Positions 1 to 9,396 are shown, counted from the first letter of the stretch. The stretch: 64,000 nucleotides of DNA from UBA6059 sp040219045 (GCA_965229505.1 OZ245881.1:5022001-5086000), one strand, 5' to 3'. Notes: generated from the sequence alone by a model not told the origin. Translations and numbers: made by a program.

Positions 1-1
1 A

Positions 2-760
2 TGGGCCATTTATGCGCTTAGCTGGGCCGGAGTATTATATGATTTGGCTATCCCCTTTCTACTCCTAAACCGCGGCACACGACTCCTTGGATTTGCTCTG
101 GTTGTGGTATTTCATTTACTGACCAGCGCATTATTCCCTATCGGAATGTTTCCCTACATCATGATCGTGAGTGCACTCATTTTCTTTTCTCCAGCACTTC
201 ACCATCAGATACTCAACATCGTCGCTCGACTAGGGCGGTTCTCAAAAAAAATATTTGACAATAATCAGGTTTGGGTACCAATGAAATCAGCTCAAACCAA
301 GCTCAAACTTGGAGTCGTCGGGCTTTTCTTTGTACTGCAAATCGTGCTGCCATTTAGATACATGCTTTACCCCGGAGAGCTCTTCTGGACCGAAGAGGGC
401 TTTAGGTTTTCATGGCGGGTGATGTTGATGGAAAAAGCAGGCTACACCAATTTCAAAATCGTGGATCAAGTAAACAAAAGCAGTTTTTATGTCGACAATA
501 GCGACTTCCTGTCCACTTTTCAGGAGAAGCAGATGGCGTTTCAGCCAGACTTTATTCTGGAGTATGCCCATTTTTTGAAAGATCATTTCACAGCTCAAGG
601 CCATCAGCAAGTGGCTGTCTATGCTGAAAGCTATGTAGCGCTCAACGGTCGCAGGAGTAAGCCATTCATTGATCCAAATGTCGACCTGGCTGCCCAACCG
701 ATTTCACTCCAACCCAAACCCTGGATTCTCCCCTTCCATGATCAGATTACTGGCCTCTAG
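2..760 (+). CDS. HTTM domain protein, C-terminal part (5' end outside window)
   Basis: The reading frame is open to the first base of the window, so only the last 252 residues are present and the true start lies upstream. The opening residues (WAIYALSWAGVLYDLAIPF) and the following hydrophobic segments match the C-terminal half of HTTM proteins, membrane proteins distantly related to vitamin K-dependent gamma-carboxylase. Roughly four membrane segments lie in the first 110 residues, followed by a soluble tail with a FRFSWRVMLMEK-type motif. The stop codon overlaps the proposed start of the downstream receptor gene by 23 bases, so the two are probably co-transcribed. In Bacteroidota such HTTM genes often neighbour imelysin and FecA-like receptor genes, which suggests an iron-related cluster; this is inference because the upstream genes are not visible. 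Confidence 0.8.
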   Translation, partial: WAIYALSWAGVLYDLAIPFLLLNRGTRLLGFALVVVFHLLTSALFPIGMFPYIMIVSALIFFSPALHHQILNIVARLGRFSKKIFDNNQVWVPMKSAQTKLKLGVVGLFFVLQIVLPFRYMLYPGELFWTEEGFRFSWRVMLMEKAGYTNFKIVDQVNKSSFYVDNSDFLSTFQEKQMAFQPDFILEYAHFLKDHFTAQGHQQVAVYAESYVALNGRRSKPFIDPNVDLAAQPISLQPKPWILPFHDQITGL

Positions 761-3326
761 CTTAACCCTACTTTGTCCACTTAGGCAAACTGTCTCGTTG
801 AGCCAGCCTGCCTGCCGGCAAGGCAGGCTCAATCTGACAAACTCTATTAGGATATTCAAACTTGACAGAGTAGGGTTAATCATTCTGCTGCTAAGCAGTA
901 CAGCAGTATATGGCCAATATACCTTCTCAGGAGTGGTGACTGATGCGTCCACTTCAACACCCATCAAAGAGGCAGAGATCTTCCTAAAAGAGACGGGTGA
1001 AGTTGTCAAGGTGAATCGGCAAGGTGAGTTTCTACTCAATGACCTATCGGAAGGGCAGCATGAACTCATCATTTTCAATTTTGAATATCAGACGCTCACT
1101 ACGAATATCACCGTTCCTACCAGCGGTCAGGTAGTCCTGTCTATGGAGCCTCTGATGACCCAGCTGTCAGAGGTCGTTATTCGCCAGCAGCGTGATGAGC
1201 TGTTCAATCTTAAGCGGCTGCAACCTGTAGAAGGAACTGCCATCTATGCGGGCAAGAAGAATGAGGTGGTCCTGATCGATCAGCTCGTGGGTAGTATGGC
1301 CACCAACAATGCCCGTCAAATCTATTCTCAGGTCGTCGGACTCAATATATACGAAAATGCTGATGCAGGCCTTCAACTAAACATCGGCGGGCGTGGACTT
1401 GACCCTAACAGAACTGCCAATTTCAACACCCGCCAAAACGGCTATGACATAAGTGCCGATGTACTCGGCTATCCGGAGAGCTACTACACCCCTCCTGCTG
1501 AAGCATTGAGTGAAATTCAGGTCGTAAGGGGAGCTGCGTCGCTGCAGTATGGTACTCAGTTTGGTGGGCTAGTCAATTTCAAAATGCGTCAACCAGCAGT
1601 TGATAAAGCTATTGAGTTAACATCAAGACAGTCTGTCGGCTCTTTTGGACTCTTCTCAAGTTTCAACAGCCTCAGCGGTACAAAAGATAAATTCAGCTAC
1701 TATACCTATTATCAATACAAGAGCGGTGACGGCTTTCGTCCCAATTCAGGCTTTCATTCTCACAACTTCTTTGGGCACTTTAAGTACGAGTTCACGGACA
1801 GGACCAGCATCACAGCGGAGACAACTTACATGAAGTATCTCGCACAGCAACCAGGCGGAATGACAGATCCTCAGTTTGCAGAAGATCCTACTTTTAGCAA
1901 CCGCGAGCGCAATTGGTTTGATGTAGACTGGAAGCTGTTCAATCTCAAATTCGAGCACAAGTTTACTCCGATGACTGAGCTGAGCATCAACCTATTCGGC
2001 ATCAATGCCGAGCGACATGCCCTCGGATTTCGTGGTAACCCCATCAACCTCAACAGCAATCCTATCACCGAGGAAGACGAGCAACTGCCCGATGGTAGCT
2101 ACCTCTATCCCAGGGACTTGATCTCAGGTGAGTTTCGCAACTGGGGTATTGAGCCAAGACTCTTGCACAGATATAAAATCGGAGATCAGGATGCGGTATT
2201 GCTCTTAGGAGCGAAATACTATCAGGCTAACAACACTAGCTTACAAGGACCCGGCTCCAACGACGCGGATGCGGACTTTAGCTTTCGATTTGAAGAATTT
2301 CCCGACTATCCAAGTCAGTCCGACTTCATATTCCCCAATCGCAATTTTGCACTCTTTGGAGAGCATATCTTCTTTATCAATGATAGGTTGACCATCACTC
2401 CTGGTGCCCGCTTTGAGTATATCAAGACGGAAAGTGAAGGCACCTATCAGCAGGTCAACTTTGATAATGCAGGCAACCCCATCTTCAATGAAACGCTTGA
2501 GGATAATCGCACCCTGGAGCGAGAGTTTCTTCTACTGGGCATTGGCGGTAGCTATCACCTCGGCGGTGATACCGAACTCTATGCTAACATTTCCGAGAAC
2601 TATCGGTCAGTCACCTATAGCGACATCAGAGTCGTCAATCCTACCTTTATCATCGATGAAAACATCACTGATGAAAGCGGCTTCACAACGGATATAGGTA
2701 TTCGCGGCAAATGGAAAGGTATGTTCTCCTACGACATCAGTGCGTTTGGGCTGGTTTATGATAATCGGATTGGCATCATCCTCGATGATCGCGCCAATCG
2801 TGTACGCAAAAACATAGGCAAGGCGTTCATCAGAGGTGTGGAAAGCTTCATCGATTGGAACATCCTGAAGACTTTCAAAGTGGACAATGAGCAACTGCGG
2901 CTCAACTGGTTTGTGAATGGTGCTTATACCACTTCAGAATACATCGAATCAGAAGAGAATAATGTCAAAGGCAAAAAGGTGGAGTTCATTCCTGCGGTTA
3001 ATCTTAAAACCGGTGTTCAGTTTGGCTATCGCAACTTCATGACCAGCCTACAGTACACTCGGATCAGCGAGCAATTCACGGATGTCGAAAACTCATCGAT
3101 CCCCGACCCTGGTGACAATCGCAATGGCATCATCGGCGAAATACCCGCTTACGAGATCGTGGACTTTTCGCTTTCTTACTCCTACCGAAAATTTCAGCTG
3201 GAGACTGGCATCAACAACCTCCTGGATGCCAGCTATTTTACTCGACGAGCCACAGGCTATCCGGGACCTGGTATCATTCCCAGTGAGCCCAGGAATTATT
3301 ATCTGACCCTACAGTTAAAAATTTAG
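738..3326 (+). CDS. TonB-dependent receptor, FecA-like, with element-interrupted signal peptide
   Basis: Outer-membrane TonB-dependent receptor of about 862 residues from the ATG at 738. After a carboxypeptidase-regulatory-like domain (about residues 60-140) comes the plug, with IGGRGLDPNRTANF and EALSEIQVVRGAASLQYGTQ, then a 22-strand-type barrel ending in YYLTLQLKI with a terminal aromatic/hydrophobic pattern. The plug resembles Fe(III) dicitrate receptors (FecA), suggesting siderophore or citrate-iron uptake; the substrate is not proven. The ATG at 738 is chosen because MIRLLASSL joins LIILLLSSTAVYGQ into a classic signal peptide when the 114-bp insert is removed. With the insert present the N-terminus is a poor signal sequence (a second hydrophobic stretch begins near residue 47), so secretion may be impaired or may use a later start. 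It overlaps the HTTM stop codon. Confidence 0.85.
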   Translation: MIRLLASSLTLLCPLRQTVSLSQPACRQGRLNLTNSIRIFKLDRVGLIILLLSSTAVYGQYTFSGVVTDASTSTPIKEAEIFLKETGEVVKVNRQGEFLLNDLSEGQHELIIFNFEYQTLTTNITVPTSGQVVLSMEPLMTQLSEVVIRQQRDELFNLKRLQPVEGTAIYAGKKNEVVLIDQLVGSMATNNARQIYSQVVGLNIYENADAGLQLNIGGRGLDPNRTANFNTRQNGYDISADVLGYPESYYTPPAEALSEIQVVRGAASLQYGTQFGGLVNFKMRQPAVDKAIELTSRQSVGSFGLFSSFNSLSGTKDKFSYYTYYQYKSGDGFRPNSGFHSHNFFGHFKYEFTDRTSITAETTYMKYLAQQPGGMTDPQFAEDPTFSNRERNWFDVDWKLFNLKFEHKFTPMTELSINLFGINAERHALGFRGNPINLNSNPITEEDEQLPDGSYLYPRDLISGEFRNWGIEPRLLHRYKIGDQDAVLLLGAKYYQANNTSLQGPGSNDADADFSFRFEEFPDYPSQSDFIFPNRNFALFGEHIFFINDRLTITPGARFEYIKTESEGTYQQVNFDNAGNPIFNETLEDNRTLEREFLLLGIGGSYHLGGDTELYANISENYRSVTYSDIRVVNPTFIIDENITDESGFTTDIGIRGKWKGMFSYDISAFGLVYDNRIGIILDDRANRVRKNIGKAFIRGVESFIDWNILKTFKVDNEQLRLNWFVNGAYTTSEYIESEENNVKGKKVEFIPAVNLKTGVQFGYRNFMTSLQYTRISEQFTDVENSSIPDPGDNRNGIIGEIPAYEIVDFSLSYSYRKFQLETGINNLLDASYFTRRATGYPGPGIIPSEPRNYYLTLQLKI
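765..878. mobile_element. 114-bp MITE/REP-like palindromic insert in signal-peptide region
   Basis: The segment has imperfect terminal inverted repeats (ACCCTACTTTGTC at the left, GACAGAGTAGGGT at the right, one mismatch) and a GC-rich core palindrome around 811-833 (GCCTGCC / TGCCGGCA / AGGCAGGC) flanked by TTGAGCC and GGCTCAA. It is bordered by a TTA (or TTAA) direct repeat at 762-764 and 876-878, consistent with a target-site duplication. Its length is 38 codons exactly, so it keeps the receptor frame open. Removing it restores a normal signal peptide. There is no coding capacity of its own; it would need a transposase supplied in trans. I know similar GC-rich palindromes as dispersed repeats in Bacteroidota genomes, but the family was not identified. 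Confidence 0.65.
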
Positions 3327-3949
3327 CGGGGACTGAGTCGCTACACTCACGTCACCTCGATTAGAGCGTAGTGTAATCGGGAAGTCTCTTCTCAAGGTCC
3401 ACCCCAAGGTCTTTGACACACAGACCCTACCTTAGTGGGGTTGTGAATAAGTGGTCTGGGTGCCACAGACCAAGGGGGAGAGTGCCAATGGCCACCTCCC
3501 CCGTCAATTCAAATGGAACTCAGGGCAATCAAGAAGCCCCACTCTCTACAACGACCTGCTACCCACCCCTACAGTCATGCCGTAGGCATCTTGTGCGCTG
3601 AGAAAGTCAAAAGACGTCAATAGGTTAACCGACATCAAATATAAGAGTCCTTCGAAGTGACCTTTAGGGTGAATTATCTTTAAGCTATATCATTGTTGCC
3701 ACCGATATGCCTCCCTTACATATTTTGGGTAAAACATTCACAATGGCAATTGCCCCCCTGCCAAGAGAACGTACATCGTGTGGTGGATTTCATAATCCCC
3801 ACATTTGCATTTAACGGTAGAGCTGCATTTATTTGCTACATGATTCTTTAAGCCTACCTCCGCGACACAGACGTATATACGCAGTGTCATTTTTTTTAGT
3901 AGACAGTCGATCTCAGACTGACTCATTTCTCACATTACATATATTAAGC
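3327..3949. other. Gene-free intergenic region with two strong hairpins
   Basis: No convincing gene is seen in these 623 bases. Two adjacent perfect hairpins lie at 3452-3472 (stem TGGTCTG / CAGACCA, 7-base loop) and 3474-3502 (stem GGGGGAG / CTCCCCC with a further GTG/CAC pairing inside). They are followed by no T-run, so a simple intrinsic terminator is unlikely. The rest is AT-richer sequence leading to the dihydrofolate-reductase-like gene. A small structured RNA or a remnant of a repeat element are both possible. Confidence 0.4.
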
Positions 3950-4495
3950 ATGCGAAACATAGTCTACTATGTCGCTACTTCATTGGATGGCTATATCTGT
4001 GGCCCCAACGAAGACATCAGCGGCTTTGTGCAAGAAGGATCAGGAGTTGAAGAATACCTGACAGACCTCAAAGAGTTTGATACCGTCATCATGGGTCGCA
4101 GAACCTATGAGTTTGGATATCAGTTTGGTCTTGTCCCAGGCCAGCCGGCCTATACTCATATGGATCATTATATTTTCTCCGAATCATTGAAATTGGAGAA
4201 CCCAAGTGATAAAGTAAATGTCATCGGCAGAGATCTTGATTTCATCAAAGCATTGAAGGATGAAGCTGGGTCTGACATTTATCTCTGCGGTGGTGCCATA
4301 TTCGCAGGATGGCTTTTAGAGCATCAGTTAATAGATAAACTCAAAGTCAAAATCAATCCATTTATTGCTGGTCATGGTACCCCAATGTTCGATTTCAGTA
4401 ACTATCCTGTACCTTATCAGCTTGACATGGCGAGCAGCCACGCTTACGATCATGGGCTTCAGATTATGACCTATCGGGTAAATTATGCACGTTAG
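3950..4495 (+). CDS. Dihydrofolate reductase family protein (RibD C-terminal-like)
   Basis: A 181-residue protein of the RibD C-terminal / bacterial bifunctional deaminase-reductase family. The start MRNIVYYVATSLDGYICGPNED is typical, with the SLDGYI motif of this fold. VIMGRRTYEFG (around residue 45) and IYLCGGAIFAGWLLE (around residue 105) match the NADPH-binding strands of the family. The ATG at 3950 is preferred over an upstream in-frame codon because homology begins there. These stand-alone proteins are presumed NADPH-dependent reductases with unknown substrates; a role in riboflavin synthesis is not implied because no rib genes are adjacent. Confidence 0.88.
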   Translation: MRNIVYYVATSLDGYICGPNEDISGFVQEGSGVEEYLTDLKEFDTVIMGRRTYEFGYQFGLVPGQPAYTHMDHYIFSESLKLENPSDKVNVIGRDLDFIKALKDEAGSDIYLCGGAIFAGWLLEHQLIDKLKVKINPFIAGHGTPMFDFSNYPVPYQLDMASSHAYDHGLQIMTYRVNYAR

Positions 4496-4566
4496 AAAAA
4501 GGCATGGTTCTATTATATTGAGGGAAAGAAACGTGTCAATTGTTAGATGTAAAACCAATAACAATC

Positions 4567-4968
4567 ATGGAAAAACGAACTAAGGACAATCCCTGGGTAC
4601 TTCAAACACCACCCTTAAGCTCTACATATGAGATGTATATCGATGAAAAAGAGGGTAGAGAAATCATCGTCTGTACGGTAGGTAAAACCGTACTCCACTA
4701 TGACGCACGATGTATCAATGATCTCCATGAGATGCTTAAGGCACACGGCGATTGGATGTTGCTCGGCAGTGCCGATGAACAAAAAGAAGCTAAGCCTGAC
4801 ACGGTCGAGGCTTGGGGACGTTCTCCTGAGAATCCTGTCGGCGGATGGTATGGATTGAAGAAAGGCTTTCGCGGTAGGTTTGGGATGTATATCCCACCAT
4901 TAATGGAGGCGCTGGGACTAGCTGAGGTAGAGCACGAAAAGCGCAATAACAGAATGCGGGCTGTTTAG
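4567..4968 (+). CDS. Conserved hypothetical cytoplasmic protein (DUF6855-like)
   Basis: A 133-residue soluble protein with no signal peptide or membrane segment. It starts MEKRTKDNPWVLQTPPLSS and has a highly regular conserved-looking C-terminal half, GGWYGLKKGFRGRFGMYIPP. I recall this sequence type as a short conserved protein in many bacteria, assigned from memory to DUF6855; no function is known to me. The start at 4567 is chosen because the upstream in-frame residues look non-coding. It stands alone, 71 bases after the reductase gene, and might share its transcript. Confidence 0.75.
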   Translation: MEKRTKDNPWVLQTPPLSSTYEMYIDEKEGREIIVCTVGKTVLHYDARCINDLHEMLKAHGDWMLLGSADEQKEAKPDTVEAWGRSPENPVGGWYGLKKGFRGRFGMYIPPLMEALGLAEVEHEKRNNRMRAV

Positions 4969-5024
4969 ATTTTGAATAAGGCGAAATTTGTAGTTGGTCT
5001 TATGCACGGTAGATTTGACAATAC

Positions 5025-5594
5025 ATGAGAGGAATCACTGTATTGTTAATTATTGCGCTAATCCTTGGCTGCTCCAAGTCTAAGGACGGTGAAACAGCAA
5101 CAACTCCTGTAAACACAGGATCCATCACAGACGACTGGGTTCGAACTCAAAATCCCGAAACCTATCAAGAAGGTTATATGGATACTGACGGAGATTGGGT
5201 CATCCCATTTGATCGCTATCAGACCGTCTTCTCAGACACCTTCCGCACCATAGCCTTCGTTTTTGACCCTGAGCTGACCAATGGCAAGATCGTGGCGATC
5301 AACCGAAATGAAGAAATACTCTTTGAGGTTTACAATTTTGACAATGGGCCAGATCCTGTGAGTGATGGATTATTCAGGATACTGGAAAACGGTAAAATCG
5401 GCTATGCCAATATGAAGGGTGAGATAGTCATCTCTCAGCAGTACACATGTGCAAAGCCTTTCAGAGACGGCCGTGCTCGTGTGTCCAACCGATGCACCAC
5501 TACCCAGGAAGGTGAGCATACCACAGTGGTAAGTGGTGTATGGTATTACATAGACAAGGAGGCAACACCTATTAGAAATCCTGCGCTCAACTAG
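5025..5594 (+). CDS. WG-repeat lipoprotein
   Basis: A 189-residue predicted lipoprotein. The signal peptide MRGITVLLIIALILGC ends in a good lipobox (LILGC), followed by a polar linker. Two WG-type repeats can be seen, one around EGYMDTDGDWVIPF (residue 50) and one around GKIGYANMKGEIVISQQYTCA (residues 120-140), where Gly-Tyr replaces the Trp-Gly of the classic motif. WG-repeat proteins are surface or periplasmic beta-propeller-like proteins with binding roles that are mostly uncharacterised. No partner gene is obvious. Confidence 0.75.
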   Translation: MRGITVLLIIALILGCSKSKDGETATTPVNTGSITDDWVRTQNPETYQEGYMDTDGDWVIPFDRYQTVFSDTFRTIAFVFDPELTNGKIVAINRNEEILFEVYNFDNGPDPVSDGLFRILENGKIGYANMKGEIVISQQYTCAKPFRDGRARVSNRCTTTQEGEHTTVVSGVWYYIDKEATPIRNPALN

Positions 5595-5665
5595 TCTTCT
5601 TTTGGTTTTCCCGTACAATCGGCCAATGTGGTGTATGATTGCGGTAGCTTTGTAGCCTAAATGCT

Positions 5666-6421
5666 ATGCTTATGAACCTGGCCGTACTCATCGATGGTGA
5701 CAATATCCCCTCTGCCCATGTGAAAGAAATGATGGAAGAGATTGCCAAGTACGGCAATCCCACCATCAAGCGAATCTATGGCGACTGGACAAGGCCCAAC
5801 CTTACCAAGTGGAAAAATCTCCTACTGGAAAATGCTATCACGCCTATCCAGCAGTATGGCTATACTACAGGTAAGAATGCCACTGACTCAGCAATGATCA
5901 TCGATGCGATGGACATACTGTACACGGAGAAAGTCGGTGGATTTTGTCTTGTCTCAAGCGATAGCGACTTCACCCGACTGGCTACCAGACTGAGGGAAGC
6001 GGGTATGCAGGTCATTGGTATTGGCGAGAAGAAGACACCTAATCCATTCATCGTGGCATGTGACAAGTTTATCTACATAGAGATACTTAGGAGCAAGGAG
6101 GATAAGCCTGATAGCGCAGATAGTAAAAGCGAGTCAAAAGATGAAACAGACAAGATTACACGCAAAGAGATCAACCTTATCTCAAGTACCGTCGCAGCTA
6201 CTTCCGATGATGATGGCTGGGCTTTCATGGGCGATGTAGGGCAACTGCTGCAAAAGAAGCAACCTAACTTTGACAGTAGGAATTACGGCTTTGATAAGCT
6301 CACTCCACTGATCAAATCCACAGGGCAGTTTGAACTGGAACAACGCGAAAACCCAAAGAGCCGACACAAACTCATCTTTGTGAAAAATAAGGAGTCTCAA
6401 AACAAGAGGGCAAAACGCTAA
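5666..6421 (+). CDS. NYN domain / OST-HTH (LOTUS) putative RNA-binding nuclease
   Basis: A 251-residue protein of the LabA/DUF88 type. The N-terminal NYN (PIN-like) nuclease domain carries the acidic motifs AVLIDGDNIP (residues 6-15), ATDSAMIIDAMD (around 73-84) and VSSDSDFTRLATRL (around 93-106), which together give the metal-binding aspartates of the fold. A charged linker (about residues 145-165) leads to an OST-HTH/LOTUS domain, ending LEQRENPKSRHKLIFVKN, that binds RNA in related proteins. The combination suggests RNA cleavage or RNA surveillance in the cytoplasm. Start is ATG 5666 or the in-frame ATG at 5672; both are plausible. Confidence 0.88.
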   Translation: MLMNLAVLIDGDNIPSAHVKEMMEEIAKYGNPTIKRIYGDWTRPNLTKWKNLLLENAITPIQQYGYTTGKNATDSAMIIDAMDILYTEKVGGFCLVSSDSDFTRLATRLREAGMQVIGIGEKKTPNPFIVACDKFIYIEILRSKEDKPDSADSKSESKDETDKITRKEINLISSTVAATSDDDGWAFMGDVGQLLQKKQPNFDSRNYGFDKLTPLIKSTGQFELEQRENPKSRHKLIFVKNKESQNKRAKR

Positions 6422-6629
6422 CTTCCTGTCAAGCGATATAATCTTTCTGAGCACATAATGAACTGACGGATGGCTTCAGGCTGTCTTATTGAGACATCCC
6501 GCCCCGGGCTGATCGGTAGTTCCTCTCGCCCAAACTGGTGTAAAATGAGAGAATATTGCTATTTTACAAGGATCAGTTCAGCCCGCTATCTTCAAATCTT
6601 TTGCTACCACCAACCTAATTGAGACATTG

Positions 6630-8627
6630 ATGAAGTCTGTAATCACCTCTGTGCTATTCTCTATAGCAACTATAGCAAATGCCCAGTATCAAGCCAAAGT
6701 CGATAGCCTGGAACAAATTGTTGAACAGCTCCAGGGTCATGAAAAAGTGATTGTCCTCAGAGACTTGTGCTATTACAGTTCGCGATTTGATTTTGAAAAG
6801 TCGGTGATGTACGGAGAACAGGCTGTTGCGGTAGCAAAAGAAATCAACGACAAAAATGATATCGGAGGGGCCTACAATGATCTGGCTACAGCGCACAAGG
6901 TGGCTAACAGGCTTGAAACTGCGCTCAGCTATTACGATCAATCACTATCAGCGTTTAAAGAGACCAACAACCTAAAACAGCAGTCCTACATCCTCAATAA
7001 TATTGGGTCCGCTCACAAAAGTAAAGGGGATAAAGACCTGGCACTAAACTACTACATACAGTCACTATTGCTCCGGGACTCATTGGGCAATGTGCAGACC
7101 GGCACGGTCCTCAATAACATCGGCCTGCTTCATAAAGAGAATGGAGATGTACGATTGGCACTGGACTATTTTCAGAAGGCGCTACAGCAGGATATTGAAG
7201 AGGATGACGTGGATGGAATGGCGCATACTTATAATAACATCGGGATTGCTTATGAGGAATTCGACATGATTGACTCGGCCTTATACTACGCCAACAAGGC
7301 CTATGAGATCGATCTTGAGGCAGGCAATGACTACTCAGTGGCCATTGACCTCAACAACATGGGTGAGGCTTACTACAGCCAGGGAGATCTCGACAAAGCC
7401 GTTTCTTACTTTGAGGAGTCGTTGACCATGAAGTATCGACTAAACAATACCATCGGCATAGCTCATACCAGTGGCCGACTCGCCGCTATTTACCAGGAAA
7501 AGAGTCAATACATGAAAGCGCTCACCTATGTGGACGATGCGCTAAACCTCGCCAAAGCGAATGGCAATAAGGACAAGGAAATGTCCCTGCACTTGCTCAA
7601 AGCTGATATCCGTGATGCCAAAGGAGAATACCAAAATGCGCTCATGCAGCACCGTGAGTATGCCAGGGTGAAAGATGAAATCTTCGACCGGGACAAGGCA
7701 TTGATTGCTGCCGATCTCGCCACAAAGTATCAATCCCAGAAAAAACAAGCGGAAAATGACTTACTCATGGCTAAAACCGAACAACAGGAGGCTGTGCTCG
7801 CTCGAAGGGAGATCGTAAATGTGGTCGCTGTAATCGGAACCATCTTGTTGGCCATCACTGCTGGGGTGCTTTTTTGGGCCTACCGGCAAAAAATTAGGAG
7901 CAATCAAATGCTGAGCGAGCAGAAAGAAGAGTTGAGCAGACTTAACTCAACAAAGGACAGGTTTTTTGGCATTATCGCGCATGACCTAAGAGGTCCATTG
8001 ACCGCACTACAAGGTATTTCAGGCTTACTGACATACACCATCAAAAAGGGAGATCTTGAAAGGTTGAATAAAATTGGGGCGCAGGTAGAAATCTCCGCCG
8101 CTCAGGTCAATAGCCTCCTTGACAATCTCCTCCAATGGGCACTTCACCAAAGTGGCAACATCTCCTACAGACCCGAGCGGTTATCACTAAAAGCAGTCAT
8201 CGATGAGAACTTGAAATACTTTTCAGATATGGCAGCCGCTAAGGATATCACCCTGTCCAATAAGGTGACCGATAACACGCATATTGTAGCGGACAAAGAA
8301 TCCATCTCAACAGTCATCCGCAATCTTGTCAACAATGGCATCAAGTTTACTCCTAAGGGTGGAGAAGTCAATCTGTCGGCCATGGTTGAAGATGGTCAGG
8401 TCAAAATCAATATTCAGGATACGGGTTTGGGCATTTCCGCAGATCTACTAGAAAAGATATTCACGTTAGGTCAAAACAGCTCAACTCAGGGCACGCATCA
8501 GGAAAAAGGCACGGGACTTGGACTGGTGCTTGTCAATGATTTTGTCAAAATGAATCATGGAAGTCTGAAAGTTTCCAGCACGCCGAATGTAGGCAGCACA
8601 TTTTCTGTGATTATTCCTGCAGCCTGA
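6630..8627 (+). CDS. TPR-containing sensor histidine kinase
   Basis: A 665-residue two-component sensor. A signal peptide (MKSVITSVLFSIATIANAQ) is followed by about seven tetratricopeptide repeats (roughly residues 45-350) placed in the periplasm, a coiled-coil stretch, one membrane helix (about 390-410), and a cytoplasmic kinase. The H-box is IIAHDLRGPLTAL (His near 451), the N-box NLVNNGIKFTPKGG (near 565), with G-boxes DTGLGI and GTGLGLVLV (near 597 and 627). The response regulator gene starts 16 bases downstream, so the pair is an operon. The ligand sensed through the TPR region is unknown. ATG at 6630 is chosen over a TTG one codon upstream. Confidence 0.93.
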   Translation: MKSVITSVLFSIATIANAQYQAKVDSLEQIVEQLQGHEKVIVLRDLCYYSSRFDFEKSVMYGEQAVAVAKEINDKNDIGGAYNDLATAHKVANRLETALSYYDQSLSAFKETNNLKQQSYILNNIGSAHKSKGDKDLALNYYIQSLLLRDSLGNVQTGTVLNNIGLLHKENGDVRLALDYFQKALQQDIEEDDVDGMAHTYNNIGIAYEEFDMIDSALYYANKAYEIDLEAGNDYSVAIDLNNMGEAYYSQGDLDKAVSYFEESLTMKYRLNNTIGIAHTSGRLAAIYQEKSQYMKALTYVDDALNLAKANGNKDKEMSLHLLKADIRDAKGEYQNALMQHREYARVKDEIFDRDKALIAADLATKYQSQKKQAENDLLMAKTEQQEAVLARREIVNVVAVIGTILLAITAGVLFWAYRQKIRSNQMLSEQKEELSRLNSTKDRFFGIIAHDLRGPLTALQGISGLLTYTIKKGDLERLNKIGAQVEISAAQVNSLLDNLLQWALHQSGNISYRPERLSLKAVIDENLKYFSDMAAAKDITLSNKVTDNTHIVADKESISTVIRNLVNNGIKFTPKGGEVNLSAMVEDGQVKINIQDTGLGISADLLEKIFTLGQNSSTQGTHQEKGTGLGLVLVNDFVKMNHGSLKVSSTPNVGSTFSVIIPAA

Positions 8628-8643
8628 TATCTTAGCGGGAAGT

Positions 8644-9396
8644 ATGGCTAAGCTGCGCACATTCATCATAGAGGACGACATCATTCACGCCAGTAGCCTG
8701 GAAATGCTGCTCGACGAACTTGGTTACCTGATGGTAGGAAGCACTGATAACAGTGATGATGCTCCCGGCCTGATAGCTGCTTTAAATCCGGATCTGCTCT
8801 TTGTAGATATCATGATCAATGGCAAGCTCGATGGCATAGAACTTGTAGAGAAGCTTCAGCTACGTCGTAGCATTCCTGTCATCTTCATCACCTCACTACG
8901 TACGGAAGATGCCATTAAGCGTGCGATGAAGGTGAAGCCATATGCTTACATCCTGAAACCGTTCGAAAAAGCCACACTACAGGCCTCAATTGAACTGGCG
9001 GTAGCGCGCTTCGTTGATCCTCATGGATCTGAGCTGAGTAGTCATTCCTCATGGGAGAATGATCGCGCTGGTGTTGAGCATCTCTTCATCAAATCCGGCG
9101 GCTTACTGGAAAAGCTTGATTTGACGGACATCCACTTTATAGAGGTCAGAGATAAAGTCTGTCTTTTGGCGCTAGCTGAAGAAAAACGAGAGATACGCAT
9201 GCCTCTGGGTGCATTAGAACAAAAACTTCCAGATAACAGGTTTCAAAGAGTACATCGATCTTTTGCTGTTAATCTCAACAAAATTACGCGTATCGATTGG
9301 GTAAACGGCGTTATCTCTATAGGACAATATCAAATACCCATTGGTCGCTCCTACCGAGACGCACTGAAGGCTAGACTAGACCCGCTGGGACTCTAG
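8644..9396 (+). CDS. LytTR-family response regulator
   Basis: A 250-residue regulator with an N-terminal receiver domain (acidic pair in FIIEDDIIHA, phospho-acceptor Asp near residue 55 in LLFVDIMING, Lys in YILKPFEKA) and a C-terminal LytTR DNA-binding domain (about residues 150-245, with FIEVRDKVCLL and RFQRVHRSFAVNLNKI). It lies directly behind the TPR histidine kinase and is its likely partner. In Bacteroidota such pairs usually control nearby or stress-related genes, but no target site is recognisable here. No other gene follows in the operon for about 450 bases. Confidence 0.93.
   Translation: MAKLRTFIIEDDIIHASSLEMLLDELGYLMVGSTDNSDDAPGLIAALNPDLLFVDIMINGKLDGIELVEKLQLRRSIPVIFITSLRTEDAIKRAMKVKPYAYILKPFEKATLQASIELAVARFVDPHGSELSSHSSWENDRAGVEHLFIKSGGLLEKLDLTDIHFIEVRDKVCLLALAEEKREIRMPLGALEQKLPDNRFQRVHRSFAVNLNKITRIDWVNGVISIGQYQIPIGRSYRDALKARLDPLGL

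Noticed and set aside
3413..3601. Short open frame of 62 codons in the gene-free stretch
   Set aside because: It runs through two hairpins, has no recognisable homology or ribosome-binding site and an unlikely composition.
6480..6630. Repeated ATTGAGACAT at about 6487 and 6619
   Set aside because: Only ten bases, no symmetry, and one copy merely precedes the kinase start; not enough for a regulatory call.
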